From the NCBI RefSeq assembly GCF_946886105.1, contig NZ_CAMPHV010000045.1, positions 1 to 45,877 of the forward strand: a stretch of DNA of 45,877 nt, in the 5' to 3' direction. Made by a program: the position numbers and the translations under genes. The notes below the pieces were generated by a model, which was not told the origin of the DNA, did no database searches, and saw only the letters and a list, made by a program, of their open reading frames with translations. This document shows, in pieces, positions 1 through 9,474 of the stretch (within the stretch, counting starts at the first letter, position 1; every line of letters begins with the position of its first letter). The DNA is from an uncultured Pseudomonas sp. (GTDB lineage: Bacteria; Pseudomonadota; Gammaproteobacteria; Pseudomonadales; Pseudomonadaceae).

Positions 1-125
1 AGCCTTCTTGCCGGCCTGGCAAACATGGGTCGCGCCCAGCTTGCATATAAAGGTGTGATCGACCATCTCGCCATCCATACACAAAAGCGGAACCAGCGGA
101 CCACCCCACAAAAACCATCGAACCC

Positions 126-167
126 AAAAACGACAAAGCCCGGCTCATTACTGAGCCAGGCTTTGTC
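126..167 (-). terminator. Intrinsic terminator after tRNA-Pro
   Basis: Read on the minus strand, a long hairpin (arms GACAAAGCC-GGCTCA and TGAGCC-GGCTTTGTC with one mismatch, 4-nt loop) is followed by GTTTTT. It lies about 10 nt past the CCA end of tRNA-Pro and fits as its terminator. Positions 1-125 show no gene I can support. Confidence 0.8.
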
Positions 168-176
168 ATTCAATAA

Positions 177-253
177 TGGTCGGGACGGAGTGATTCGAAC
201 ACTCGACCCCTAGCACCCCATGCTAGTGCGCTACCGGACTGCGCTACGCCCCG
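177..253 (-). tRNA. tRNA-Pro (anticodon GGG)
   Basis: The minus strand gives a 77-nt cloverleaf: acceptor CGGGGCG paired with CGTCCCG, discriminator A and an encoded CCA. The anticodon stem CTAGC/GCTAG encloses loop ATGGGGT, so the anticodon is GGG. The T arm contains GTTCGAATC. It lies downstream of the MerR-type gene, in the same direction, with its own possible promoter. Confidence 0.96.
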
Positions 254-296
254 ACTAGGCGTTACCTCTGTTTCCGTGCATCCTGAAACGCCGCGA

Positions 297-326
297 ACTA
301 TACATTAAGCTTCTGAAATATGGAAA
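297..326 (-). promoter_or_regulatory. Possible sigma-70 promoter for tRNA-Pro
   Basis: On the minus strand TTTCCA (321-326), an 18-nt spacer and TATAGT (297-302) lie about 45 nt upstream of the tRNA 5' end and just past the stop of the MerR-type gene. A GC-rich stretch follows the -10, as is common at stable-RNA promoters. The -35 matches consensus at only 4 of 6 positions. Confidence 0.45.
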
Positions 327-345
327 CTTTTTGATTAGACCCCGA

Positions 346-702
346 CTATTTACGCAATACCAGCAGCACATCTTCCAACTCGGCAATCATCTGCCTGATG
401 AGCTGCTTGTATTGAGTGGTGTCGTCCCGAGCCTCGTCGCCGGACAGGCGCTGCCTTGCGCCGCCGATGGTGAAGCCCTGGTCGTACAACAACGCACGAA
501 TCTGACGAATCATCAGCACATCCTGGCGCTGGTAATAACGTCTATTGCCACGGCGCTTTACCGGGTTGAGCTGAGGAAACTCCTGCTCCCAGTAACGCAA
601 TACGTGCGGCTTGACCGCGCAGAGTTCGCTGACCTCACCGATGGTGAAGTAGCGTTTGCCAGGTATCGCGGGCAGTTCGTCGTTATGACTTGGTTCCAGC
701 AT
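346..702 (-). CDS. MerR-family transcriptional regulator next to ihfA
   Basis: This is a 118-residue MerR-type regulator. Residues about 17-85 form the winged helix-turn-helix, with the family signature [20 protein letters not shown] followed by WEQEFPQL and NRRYY in the wing. The C-terminus ([17 protein letters not shown]) is a short helix suited to dimerisation, and no metal-binding cysteine cluster is visible, so it is not an obvious metal sensor. I chose the ATG at 702, preceded by GAGG, over an upstream TTG because the protein then begins MLEPS as in Pseudomonas orthologues from memory. It overlaps the end of ihfA by 20 nt and is the last gene of the thrS-infC-rpmI-rplT-pheST-ihfA operon. 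This position is conserved in Pseudomonas, but the target genes are not known to me. Confidence 0.9.
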   Translation of the reverse strand: MLEPSHNDELPAIPGKRYFTIGEVSELCAVKPHVLRYWEQEFPQLNPVKRRGNRRYYQRQDVLMIRQIRALLYDQGFTIGGARQRLSGDEARDDTTQYKQLIRQMIAELEDVLLVLRK

Positions 703-985
703 ATGCCTCAACCCTGGCTTTAAGTTTCTGCCCTGGACGGAAAGTCACTACACGGCGCGCCGTGATTGGAATTTCCTCTCCCGTTTTTGGATTACGACCG
801 GGGCGCTGACGCTTGTCGCGCAGATCAAAATTGCCGAACCCCGAGAGCTTGACCTGTTCGTTGAGTTCCAGCGCTTGGCGGATCTCTTCGAAGAACAGCT
901 CCACCAACTCCTTGGCTTCCCGTTTATTCAGGCCCAGCTCTTCATACAGACGTTCCGCCATCTCAGCTTTCGTCAGAGCCCCCAT
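683..985 (-). CDS. ihfA: Integration host factor, alpha subunit
   Basis: At 100 residues this is the usual IhfA length. It carries the HU/IHF fold: an N-terminal helical dimerisation part ([32 protein letters not shown]), then the beta-ribbon arm with the DNA-intercalating proline motif [12 protein letters not shown], then the conserved end [14 protein letters not shown] binds specific sites and bends DNA sharply; the beta subunit is encoded elsewhere. The start has AAGGA 8 nt upstream, inside the end of pheT, whose stop is only 3 nt away, so translation is probably coupled. pheST-ihfA order is also found in enterobacteria. Confidence 0.98.
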   Translation of the reverse strand: MGALTKAEMAERLYEELGLNKREAKELVELFFEEIRQALELNEQVKLSGFGNFDLRDKRQRPGRNPKTGEEIPITARRVVTFRPGQKLKARVEAYAGTKS

Positions 986-988
986 ACG

Positions 989-3367
989 CTACTTCCTTAA
1001 CGTGGCGTTGAACCTTTGTTCCAGGGAGGTGAGAATATTTTGCGTTGTGGTACTCACCTCGTCGTCATTAAGAGTGCGTGATGGATGCTGCCAGGTCAAG
1101 CCGACGGCAAGGCTTTTTCTATGAGGATCAATACCTTTACCGTGATACACATCAAATAGCTTGAGGTCGGTGAGCCACTCGCCGGCGGTATCGCGGATGT
1201 TCGCGAGCAGCGCCTCGGCCTCCACTTCTCGGTCTACCAGCAAGGCCAAATCACGCCGCACTTCGGGGAAACGTGACAATTCGCGGAAGCTCGGCATGCG
1301 CCCCTGAGTGATCTCGCTCAACAGCAATTCGAACAGAAATACCGGCTGATCCAAGCCCAATGCCTTGGCCAGCTCAGGGTGAATGGCGCCGACGAAGCCG
1401 ACCAGACGCCCCTCACGCTCGATGCGCGCGGTTTGACCCGGATGCAGCGCCGCATGCTCGCCCGGCACGAAGCTAAAGTTGTTCGCCGCACCGGCACTGG
1501 CAAGCAACGCCTCGACGTCGGCTTTGACATCATAGAAATCAACGCCATCGCGGCCATGAACCCAGCTTTCCGGCAGGCGACTGCCACTGATAACCCCAGC
1601 AAGCATCGGCTCCTGCTTCAAGCCTTCCAATTGCCCGACGAAGCGCAAGCCGCTTTCGAACAATCGAACGCGCGACTGCTGACGATTGAGGTTATGCTCC
1701 AGCGCCTTGACCAACCCCGACCACAACGACGAGCGCATGGCCGCCATATCTGCGGAAATAGGATTAGCCAGCAGCAAAGGCTCGACACCTGGATTGAACA
1801 GCTCGAACAGTTTCGGATCGATGAAGCTGTAGGTGATCGCTTCCTGATAGCCACGCGCAACCAGCAAACGGCGCAACGCCGGCAACTCGATAGCGGCTTC
1901 GGCTTTGGCCTGCGGCGCAAGGCGCGCCTGCGGGTAGCGAACCGGCAAACGGTTGTACCCGTACAAACGCGCCAGCTCTTCGATCAGATCGACTTCAAGA
2001 CTGATATCGAAGCGATGACTCGGTACTTCAACCTGCCATTGCCCTGCTTCTATAGCGCGAACATCCAAGCCCAGAGCAGCGAGTAAACGGACAATTTCCG
2101 CCTCATCCATTTTCAGGCCGAGCATTTGCTCGATACGTTCAGCGCGCAAAGTGATTGGCGCAACCTGAGGCAGGTGTTCCTGATCGAGCGCTTCGATGAT
2201 CGGCCCAGCCTCGCCACCGACAATGTCGAGCAGCAATGCGGTTGCCCGCTCCATTGCTTCCCGGGCCAGCTGCCAATCCACGCCGCGCTCGAAGCGGTGC
2301 GAGGCGTCGGTGTGCAGGCCATAGGAACGGGCCTTACCGGCGATAGCGATGGTGTCGAAGAAAGCGCTCTCAAGGAACAGATCGCGGGTTTTGTCATTGA
2401 CGCCACTGTGCTCGCCACCCATGACGCCGGCAATGGCCAGGGCGCGCTGGTGGTCGGCGATCACCAGGGTGTCAGCACGCAAGCTGACTTCCTGACCGTC
2501 GAGCAGAACGAGCTTCTCGCCCTCTTCGGCCATACGTACGCGAATGCCGCCGTTGATTTCGGCGAGGTCGAAGGCATGCATCGGCTGGCCCAGTTCGAGC
2601 ATCACGTAGTTGGTGATGTCGACGGCAGCATCAATGCTACGCACATCGGCGCGGCGCAGGCGCTCGACCATCCACAGCGGTGTGGGCCGGGACAGGTCGA
2701 CGTTGCGCACTACGCGCCCGAGGTAACGCGGGCACGCCTGGGTGGCGATGACTTCTACCGGGCGCACTTCGTCGTGGCTCGCCGCTACGGCAGCGACCTC
2801 AGGACGACTGACCGGGGCATCGTACAGGGCACCAACTTCACGGGCCAGACCAGCCAGGGATAGGCAGTCACCGCGGTTGGGTGTCAGATCGACTTCGATA
2901 CTGGCATCGTCCAGATCCAGATACGCACGGATATCCTGCCCCACCGGTGCATCGCCGGGCAGTTCCATCAGGCCGTCGTTTTCTTCGCTGATCTGCAGCT
3001 CTGAAGCCGAGCACAGCATGCCGTTGGACTCGACACCACGCAGCTTGGCTTTCTTGATCTTGAAATCGCCCGGCAACTCGGCGCCAATCATGGCGAAGGG
3101 AATCTTCAGGCCCGGGCGAACATTTGGCGCCCCGCAAACCACCTGAAAGGATTCCGTACCATTGCTGACCTGGCACACGCGCAACTTGTCGGCATCGGGA
3201 TGCTGCTCGGTGCTCAGCACCTCGCCCACCACTACGCCACTGAATATACCGGCGGCCGGGGTAACGCTATCGACTTCGAGGCCCGCCATGGACAGGCGTG
3301 CCACCAATTCGTCGCGGGATACCTGGGGGTTGACCCAGCTACGCAGCCACTTTTCACTGAATTTCAT
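989..3367 (-). CDS. pheT: Phenylalanine-tRNA ligase, beta subunit
   Basis: At 792 residues this is a full-length bacterial PheT. In order I see the N-terminal tRNA-binding (EMAP/OB) domain with VVGEVLSTEQHPDADKLRVC around residues 47-66, the B3/B4 editing domain, the B5 domain, the catalytic-like core with EELARLYGYNRLP, and the C-terminal anticodon-binding ferredoxin-like domain ending with KLFDVYHGKGI and LTWQHPSRTLNDDEV. It forms an (alpha-beta)2 enzyme with PheS, charges tRNA-Phe in the cytoplasm, and its editing domain clears Tyr-tRNA-Phe. AGGAG lies 6 nt before the ATG. It follows pheS with a 38-nt gap and precedes ihfA by 3 nt. Confidence 0.98.
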   Translation of the reverse strand: MKFSEKWLRSWVNPQVSRDELVARLSMAGLEVDSVTPAAGIFSGVVVGEVLSTEQHPDADKLRVCQVSNGTESFQVVCGAPNVRPGLKIPFAMIGAELPGDFKIKKAKLRGVESNGMLCSASELQISEENDGLMELPGDAPVGQDIRAYLDLDDASIEVDLTPNRGDCLSLAGLAREVGALYDAPVSRPEVAAVAASHDEVRPVEVIATQACPRYLGRVVRNVDLSRPTPLWMVERLRRADVRSIDAAVDITNYVMLELGQPMHAFDLAEINGGIRVRMAEEGEKLVLLDGQEVSLRADTLVIADHQRALAIAGVMGGEHSGVNDKTRDLFLESAFFDTIAIAGKARSYGLHTDASHRFERGVDWQLAREAMERATALLLDIVGGEAGPIIEALDQEHLPQVAPITLRAERIEQMLGLKMDEAEIVRLLAALGLDVRAIEAGQWQVEVPSHRFDISLEVDLIEELARLYGYNRLPVRYPQARLAPQAKAEAAIELPALRRLLVARGYQEAITYSFIDPKLFELFNPGVEPLLLANPISADMAAMRSSLWSGLVKALEHNLNRQQSRVRLFESGLRFVGQLEGLKQEPMLAGVISGSRLPESWVHGRDGVDFYDVKADVEALLASAGAANNFSFVPGEHAALHPGQTARIEREGRLVGFVGAIHPELAKALGLDQPVFLFELLLSEITQGRMPSFRELSRFPEVRRDLALLVDREVEAEALLANIRDTAGEWLTDLKLFDVYHGKGIDPHRKSLAVGLTWQHPSRTLNDDEVSTTTQNILTSLEQRFNATLRK

Positions 3368-3405
3368 CCTGCTCTCCTAAACAATTCGGTTACGGTCGTG
3401 CGGCT

Positions 3406-4422
<1,017 letters not shown>

Positions 4423-4443
4423 TTACAGACTCCAGATACGAAA

Positions 4444-4505
4444 TAGGGGAAGAGCTTGAAGGCTCTTCCCCTACTGGTGACGTTCAACACCGGGCGAACC
4501 CGGTG
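4444..4505 (-). promoter_or_regulatory. Two tandem hairpins between rplT and pheS
   Basis: Read on the minus strand, the first hairpin (4488-4505) has a 7-bp stem CACCGGG/CCCGGTG capped by a TTCG tetraloop. The second (4444-4473) has a perfect 12-bp stem (TAGGGGAAGAGC and its complement) with a 6-nt loop, followed only by TTTCG. The T run is too short for a strong terminator, so partial termination, RNA processing or an attenuator are all possible. Their placement separates the ribosomal protein genes from pheST. Confidence 0.6.
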
Positions 4506-4517
4506 ATTGTCGGGGAC

Positions 4518-4874
4518 TTAAGCCAGTACGGCTTTCGCTTTCTCGACAATCGCAGCAAACGCCGCTTTTTCGTTCACTGCCAGATCAGCCAATACCTTAC
4601 GGTCGATCTCGATGGACGCTTTTTTCAGGCCGGCGATGAAACGGCTGTAGGACAGACCGTTAACACGCGCACCAGCATTGATACGAGCGATCCACAGGGC
4701 ACGGAACTGACGCTTCCGCTGACGGCGGTCGCGGTAGGCGTATTGGCCTGCCTTGATCACTGCCTGCTTGGCAACGCGGAATACGCGCGAACGCGCACCG
4801 TAGTAGCCTTTAGCGAGTTTCAGAATTTTTTTGTGACGCTTGCGAGCGATTACGCCGCGCTTAACACGAGCCAT
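4518..4874 (-). CDS. rplT: Large ribosomal subunit protein bL20
   Basis: This 118-residue, highly basic protein starts [30 protein letters not shown], the hallmark of bL20, and ends with the globular domain ([23 protein letters not shown]). It binds 23S rRNA early in 50S assembly and, in E. coli, represses the infC-rpmI-rplT mRNA. GAGG lies 9 nt upstream of the ATG. It follows rpmI with a 25-nt gap in the usual infC-rpmI-rplT order. Confidence 0.99.
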   Translation of the reverse strand: MARVKRGVIARKRHKKILKLAKGYYGARSRVFRVAKQAVIKAGQYAYRDRRQRKRQFRALWIARINAGARVNGLSYSRFIAGLKKASIEIDRKVLADLAVNEKAAFAAIVEKAKAVLA

Positions 4875-4899
4875 GAGTAATTTCCTCTATCTTGACCGA

Positions 4900-5094
4900 T
4901 TAACGAACGCGCAGCATGCGCGCCACTTTTGCTACGTCGGACGGATGCACCATGGTGCTTCCGCGCAGTTGACGCTTACGCTTAGTGGACATCTTGGTCA
5001 GGATGTGGCTCTTGAAAGCGTGCTTGTGCTTGAAGCCGTTAGCGGTTTTAAGAAAACGCTTGGCTGCACCACTCTTGGTTTTCATCTTTGGCAT
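4900..5094 (-). CDS. rpmI: Large ribosomal subunit protein bL35
   Basis: This 64-residue basic protein has the bL35 pattern [20 protein letters not shown] followed by [21 protein letters not shown]. It is a 50S subunit component. GGAG lies 9 nt upstream of the start. It sits between infC (60-nt gap) and rplT (25-nt gap), the order seen across bacteria. Confidence 0.99.
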   Translation of the reverse strand: MPKMKTKSGAAKRFLKTANGFKHKHAFKSHILTKMSTKRKRQLRGSTMVHPSDVAKVARMLRVR

Positions 5095-5154
5095 GTTCGG
5101 ATACTCCGCATTCAGTTGATAAACATAACCGCAAGGCCTGCCGTGCCCTGGTGG

Positions 5155-5703
5155 TTACTTCTTCTTTTTGGGGGCGATGACCATGATCAGCTGGCGTCCT
5201 TCCATCTTTGGATGCTGTTCAACGGTGCCGTATTCCGCAAGGTCAGCTTCGACCCGCTTCAACAGCTCCATGCCCAGCTCCTGATGCGCCATCTCACGGC
5301 CGCGGAATCGTAATGACACCTTGGCCCTGTCCCCATCACTCAGGAAACGTACCAGGTTGCGCAGTTTTACCTGGTAATCCCCTTCCTCCGTCCCTGGACG
5401 AAACTTGATTTCTTTAACCTGCACTTGCTTCTGGTTTTTCTTCGCAGCAGCAATTTGCTTCTTCTTTTCGAAGATCGACTTGCCGTAGTCCATTACCCGA
5501 CAAACCGGTGGAACCGCATCGGCGGAGATTTCCACCAGATCCAACTTGGACTCTTCAGCGATTCTAAGCGCTTCATCAATCGAGACGATGCCAATTTGCT
5601 CGCCGTCAGCGCCAATTAACCGAACCTCGCGTGCCGAGATATTCTCGTTGATCGGGGCCTTCGGTGTAGCTCGTTTATCTTGTCTCATTTCACGCTTAAT
5701 AAT
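5155..5703 (-). CDS. infC: Translation initiation factor IF-3 (probable AUU start)
   Basis: IF-3 prevents premature 50S joining and checks the initiator codon on the 30S subunit. The N domain ([24 protein letters not shown]), the Lys-rich linker ([26 protein letters not shown]) and the C domain ending [12 protein letters not shown] are all present. The first ATG in frame is at 5688, but frame-matched codons upstream read ATT ATT AAG CGT GAA, and a GGAG lies 5 nt before the ATT at 5703 (8 nt before the one at 5700). The rare AUU start is the known basis for infC autoregulation, so I place the start at 5703, giving 182 residues; 5700 is equally defensible. The SD overlaps the last codons of thrS, whose stop is 2 nt upstream. 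Confidence 0.95.
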   Translation of the reverse strand: MIKREMRQDKRATPKAPINENISAREVRLIGADGEQIGIVSIDEALRIAEESKLDLVEISADAVPPVCRVMDYGKSIFEKKKQIAAAKKNQKQVQVKEIKFRPGTEEGDYQVKLRNLVRFLSDGDRAKVSLRFRGREMAHQELGMELLKRVEADLAEYGTVEQHPKMEGRQLIMVIAPKKKK

Positions 5704-5705
5704 GA

Positions 5706-7628
5706 TTACTCCAAATCTTGGCGACCACGCCGGGAAACCGCCTGCGCGAGGAATTCAGCGAATTGAGCGATGGGCATCGAGCCCAGATCGGCACCTTCAC
5801 GGGTACGCACGGCGACAGTTTGCGTCTCAACTTCCCGATCTCCGATAACCAAGAGATAAGGAACCTTGAGCAAAGTATGCTCGCGGATTTTAAAGCCAAT
5901 TTTTTCGTTTCTCAAGTCGGACTTGGCACGAAAACCGCTTTGGTTGAGGGTTTTTTCCACTTCCAAGGCAAATTCGGCCTGCTTGTCGGTGATATTCATC
6001 ACCACCGCCTGAGTCGGCGCGAGCCAAGCCGGGAATGCGCCTTCGTAATGTTCGATCAGAATCCCGATGAAACGCTCGAACGAACCGAGAATCGCCCGGT
6101 GCAACATCACCGGATGCTTGCGGCTATTGTCTTCGCTGACGAACTCGGCGCCCAAGCGCACCGGCAGGTTGAAGTCGAGCTGTAAAGTCCCGCATTGCCA
6201 GACACGACCCAGACAGTCCTTCAAGGAGAACTCGATCTTGGGCCCATAGAACGCACCCTCGCCCGGCTGCAGATCGTAAGGCAGACCGGCGCTGTCGAGC
6301 GCAGAGGCCAATGCCGCCTCGGCACGATCCCACAATTCATCGGAGCCGACCCGCTTTTCCGGCCGCGTCGAGAGCTTGAGCTGGATATCGGTAAAACCGA
6401 AATCGGCGTAAACCGCCAGGGTCAGCTTGATGAAGTCGGCCGACTCGCTCTGCATCTGCTCTTCGGTGCAGAAGATGTGCGCATCGTCCTGGGTAAAACC
6501 GCGCACCCGCATGATCCCGTGCAACGCACCGGACGGTTCGTTACGGTGACAAGCACCGAACTCCGCCAAGCGCATCGGCAGCTCGCGGTAGCTTTTCAAA
6601 CCCTGGTTGAACACCTGCACATGGCAAGGGCAGTTCATCGGTTTGATCGCATAGTCGCGACTTTCCGACTCGGTGGTGAACATGTTCTCGGCGTAGTTGG
6701 CCCAATGTCCGGACTTCTCCCACAGGGAGCGATCGACCACCTGCGGCGTTTTGATCTCCAGATAGCCGTGTTCACGCTGCACGCCACGCATGTACTGCTC
6801 GAGCACTTGGTACAGAGTCCAGCCGTTCGGGTGCCAGAACACCATACCCGGCGCTTCTTCCTGGGTATGGAATAGATTCAGACGCTTGCCGATCTTGCGG
6901 TGATCGCGCTTCTCGGCCTCCTCGATGCGCTGGATATAGGCCGCCAACTGCTTCTTGTCGGCCCAGGCCGTGCCATAAACGCGCTGCAACTGCTCGTTCT
7001 TGGCATCGCCGCGCCAGTAGGCGCCGGACAGCTTGGTCAGCTTGAACGCCTTGAGGAAGCGCGTGTTCGGCACGTGCGGGCCACGGCACATATCCACGTA
7101 TTCTTCATGGTAATAAAGCCCCATGGCCTGCTCGTCGGGCATGTCTTCGACCAGACGCAGCTTGTAGTCTTCGCCGCGCGAGGCAAAGACATCGATCACT
7201 TCGGCACGCGGCGTGATCTTTTTGATCACGTCGTAGTCCTTCTCGATCAGCTGCTGCATGCGCTGCTCGATCGCCGCGACGTCTTCCATGGTGAAAGGAC
7301 GCTCGGAGGCGATGTCGTAGTAAAAACCTTCTTCAATGACCGGGCCGATCACCATTTTCGCCGTAGGGAACAGCTGCTTGACCGCATGACCGATCAAGTG
7401 AGCACAGGAATGGCGGATGATTTCCAGGCCTTCCTGATCTTTGGGCGTGATGATTTGCAGGGTCGCATCGCTGTCGATCAGATCGCAGGCATCGACCAGC
7501 TTGCCGTTGACCTTGCCGGCGACTGTCGCCTTGGCCAGGCCAGCACCGATGGATTGCGCCACCTCGAGTACGGATACCGGGTGATCGAACGAACGCTGAC
7601 TGCCGTCGGGAAGAGTGATGATGGGCAT
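5706..7628 (-). CDS. thrS: Threonine-tRNA ligase
   Basis: ThrS has 640 residues from the ATG at 7628. In order: TGS domain ([20 protein letters not shown]), the editing domain with [16 protein letters not shown] and the downstream CRGPH motif, the class II core (motif 2 around [34 protein letters not shown]; zinc ligands from the CPCH region, the H of DDAH and a C-terminal His in [10 protein letters not shown]), and the anticodon-binding domain. It charges tRNA-Thr and hydrolyses Ser-tRNA-Thr. I rejected an in-frame start 14 codons upstream because GGAGG lies directly before 7628 and the shorter form matches the family. It heads the operon; the 200 nt upstream to the tRNA-Val terminator contain no promoter I can call confidently. 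Confidence 0.98.
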   Translation of the reverse strand: MPIITLPDGSQRSFDHPVSVLEVAQSIGAGLAKATVAGKVNGKLVDACDLIDSDATLQIITPKDQEGLEIIRHSCAHLIGHAVKQLFPTAKMVIGPVIEEGFYYDIASERPFTMEDVAAIEQRMQQLIEKDYDVIKKITPRAEVIDVFASRGEDYKLRLVEDMPDEQAMGLYYHEEYVDMCRGPHVPNTRFLKAFKLTKLSGAYWRGDAKNEQLQRVYGTAWADKKQLAAYIQRIEEAEKRDHRKIGKRLNLFHTQEEAPGMVFWHPNGWTLYQVLEQYMRGVQREHGYLEIKTPQVVDRSLWEKSGHWANYAENMFTTESESRDYAIKPMNCPCHVQVFNQGLKSYRELPMRLAEFGACHRNEPSGALHGIMRVRGFTQDDAHIFCTEEQMQSESADFIKLTLAVYADFGFTDIQLKLSTRPEKRVGSDELWDRAEAALASALDSAGLPYDLQPGEGAFYGPKIEFSLKDCLGRVWQCGTLQLDFNLPVRLGAEFVSEDNSRKHPVMLHRAILGSFERFIGILIEHYEGAFPAWLAPTQAVVMNITDKQAEFALEVEKTLNQSGFRAKSDLRNEKIGFKIREHTLLKVPYLLVIGDREVETQTVAVRTREGADLGSMPIAQFAEFLAQAVSRRGRQDLE

Positions 7629-7831
7629 GGCGCCTCCTCTCCTAGTGGTGACCTCTACCAAAGGCCACATGGGTTGGGATGAGCCAGTAAGCGATTCAGT
7701 GGTATGCCTGCCATACGGTGGCAGGAGCCTGTTAAGCCAACCAAAACCGAACCGGGTTCACTGGAGGTTTTCTACAACGAATAAGCGCTGGGATGCTTCC
7801 AGAAAGCCCCGCCCCTGGCAAGCCGCCCAAT

Positions 7832-7861
7832 AAAAAAGGGTCGCCTGGGCGACCCTTTTTA
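7832..7861 (-). terminator. Intrinsic terminator after tRNA-Val
   Basis: GGGTCGCC and GGCGACCC form a compact hairpin flanked by A6 on one side and T5 on the other, so it could work in both directions. On the minus strand it lies 7 nt past the CCA end of tRNA-Val and separates this tRNA from the thrS operon. Confidence 0.9.
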
Positions 7862-7868
7862 TCGAATT

Positions 7869-7944
7869 TGGTAGGCACAATTGGACTCGAACCAACGACC
7901 CCCACCATGTCAAGGTGGTGCTCTAACCAACTGAGCTATGTGCC
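7869..7944 (-). tRNA. tRNA-Val (anticodon GAC)
   Basis: The minus strand gives a 76-nt tRNA: acceptor GGCACAT paired with TTGTGCC, discriminator A and encoded CCA. The anticodon stem CCACC/GGTGG encloses TTGACAT, so the anticodon is GAC. The T arm contains GGTTCGAGTCC. A tRNA-Val upstream of thrS is the arrangement I recall from P. aeruginosa. Confidence 0.96.
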
Positions 7945-7958
7945 TTCGATGGGTGCGC

Positions 7959-7986
7959 ATTCTACGGAGGCGCGCATAAGAGTCAA
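7959..7986 (-). promoter_or_regulatory. Sigma-70 promoter for tRNA-Val
   Basis: On the minus strand TTGACT (7981-7986), a 16-nt spacer and TAGAAT (7959-7964) are followed by the GC-rich discriminator GCGCACCC. That is the layout of a stable-RNA promoter under stringent control. Transcription would begin about 7 nt before the tRNA 5' end. Confidence 0.8.
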
Positions 7987-8128
7987 CAGTTTTTTCGCTA
8001 ACTGACTGAATAAGCGAATTTTTTACTGTTCTCCAGGGCGTTTAATATTTTGGACAGGCACTAGCCGGCGATTTTTATCTCGGGTAGCATCGGCGCATTC
8101 GTAAAAAATAAAGAACAGAGGTTGCAAA

Positions 8129-9412
8129 ATGACGCACACAGCCTACCCCCAATCCTATTACGCCGCCTCCGCCAACGCGGCGCCGGCTCGGCCAGAGCTG
8201 AACGGCGAAGTAGAAACCGATGTGTGTATCGTCGGCGCCGGCTATACCGGCCTGTCGACTGCGATCGCCCTGCTGGAGAACGGCTTCAAGGTCAGCATCG
8301 TCGAAGCCGCCAAAGTCGGTTTCGGCGCCTCCGGCCGCAACGGTGGGCAGATCGTCAACAGCTACAGCCGCGACATCGACGTGATCGAGCGCAGCGTCGG
8401 CCCGAAGCAGGCGCAGCTGCTGGGCAAGATGGCGTTCGAAGGCGGCCGGATCATTCGCGAACGCATCGCCAAATACGACATCCAGTGCGACTTGAAAGAC
8501 GGCGGCGTATTTGCCGCCAATACCGCCAAGCATATGAAGCACCTCGAGTCGCAGAAAAAACTATGGGAGCGCTACGGTCATACCCAACTCGAGCTGATGG
8601 ATGCCAAGCGCATTCGCGAAGTGGTGGGGACCGATATCTATAAAGGCGGCATGCTCGATATGAGCGGCGGCCATATCCATCCCCTCAACTTGGCCTTGGG
8701 GGAAGCCGCCGCGGTCGAATCCCTCGGCGGGGTGATTTACGAGCAGTCGCCGGCCGTGCGCATCGAGCGCGGGGCCAACCCGGCAGTGCATACGCCGAAC
8801 GGGCGGATCAAGGCGAAGTTCGTAGTGATTGCCGGTAACGCATACCTGGGTAATCTGATTCCCGAGCTATCGGCCAAATCGATGCCCTGCGGCACTCAAG
8901 TGATCACGACCGAGCCGTTGTCCGAGGAGCTGGCGAAAAGCCTGTTGCCGCAGGATTACTGCATCGAAGACTGCAACTACCTGCTCGACTACTACCGTCT
9001 CAGCGGCGATAAGCGCCTGATCTTCGGCGGCGGCGTGGTCTATGGCGCCCGCGACCCGGCGAACATCGAGGCGATCATCCGGCCGAAGATGCTCAAAGCC
9101 TTCCCCCAGTTGAGAGACGTGAAAATCGACTACGCCTGGACCGGCAACTTCCTCCTGACCCTTTCGCGCCTGCCGCAGGTCGGCCGTCTCGGCGACAACA
9201 TCTACTACTCGCAAGGCTGCAGCGGCCATGGCGTGACCTACACCCACCTGGCGGGCAAGATAGTGGCCGAAGCGCTGCGTGGTCAGGCCGAGCGTTTCGA
9301 CGCCTTCGCCGAGCTGCCGCATTACCCGTTCCCGGGCGGCCAGCTGTTGCGCGTCCCCTTCACCGCCATGGGCGCCTGGTACTACAGCTTGCGCGACAAA
9401 CTGGGTTTCTGA
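8129..9412 (+). CDS. puuB: Gamma-glutamylputrescine oxidase-type FAD oxidoreductase
   Basis: This is a 427-residue DAO-family flavoprotein. The FAD-binding Rossmann motif DVCIVGAGYTGLSTAIALLE starts at about residue 31, followed by the family block VGFGASGRNGGQIV. The C-terminal half has YAWTGNFLLTLSRLPQVGRL and YSQGCSGHGVTYTHLAGKIVAE, as in PuuB/PauB enzymes that oxidise gamma-glutamylputrescine to the aldehyde with release of ammonia and H2O2. No signal peptide is present, so it is cytoplasmic. AGAGG lies 7 nt upstream. No other polyamine gene is adjacent, so the exact amine substrate is uncertain; Pseudomonas carries several paralogues. It stands alone between tRNA-Val and a bidirectional terminator. 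Confidence 0.88.
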   Translation: MTHTAYPQSYYAASANAAPARPELNGEVETDVCIVGAGYTGLSTAIALLENGFKVSIVEAAKVGFGASGRNGGQIVNSYSRDIDVIERSVGPKQAQLLGKMAFEGGRIIRERIAKYDIQCDLKDGGVFAANTAKHMKHLESQKKLWERYGHTQLELMDAKRIREVVGTDIYKGGMLDMSGGHIHPLNLALGEAAAVESLGGVIYEQSPAVRIERGANPAVHTPNGRIKAKFVVIAGNAYLGNLIPELSAKSMPCGTQVITTEPLSEELAKSLLPQDYCIEDCNYLLDYYRLSGDKRLIFGGGVVYGARDPANIEAIIRPKMLKAFPQLRDVKIDYAWTGNFLLTLSRLPQVGRLGDNIYYSQGCSGHGVTYTHLAGKIVAEALRGQAERFDAFAELPHYPFPGGQLLRVPFTAMGAWYYSLRDKLGF

Positions 9413-9428
9413 TTCCCCGCTCGAAATG

Positions 9429-9458
9429 AAAACGGCGCCTCCATCGAGGCGCCGTTTT
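9429..9458. terminator. Bidirectional terminator between convergent genes
   Basis: A perfect 13-bp inverted repeat, AAAACGGCGCCTC and its complement, surrounds a 4-nt loop. A4 on one side and T4 on the other let it end both the oxidase gene (plus) and the C39-like lipoprotein gene (minus), whose stop codons lie 16 nt away on either side. Confidence 0.88.
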
Positions 9459-9474
9459 CGTTCATGCGCGCGAA

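Noticed and set aside
25..213. Open frame encoding 62 residues over tRNA-Pro
   Set aside because: Its end ([11 protein letters not shown]) is a translation of the tRNA antisense strand, a common artefact.
7793..8005. Open frame over tRNA-Val
   Set aside because: It translates the tRNA antisense strand (GLEPTTPTMSRWCSNQLSYVP), a known artefact.
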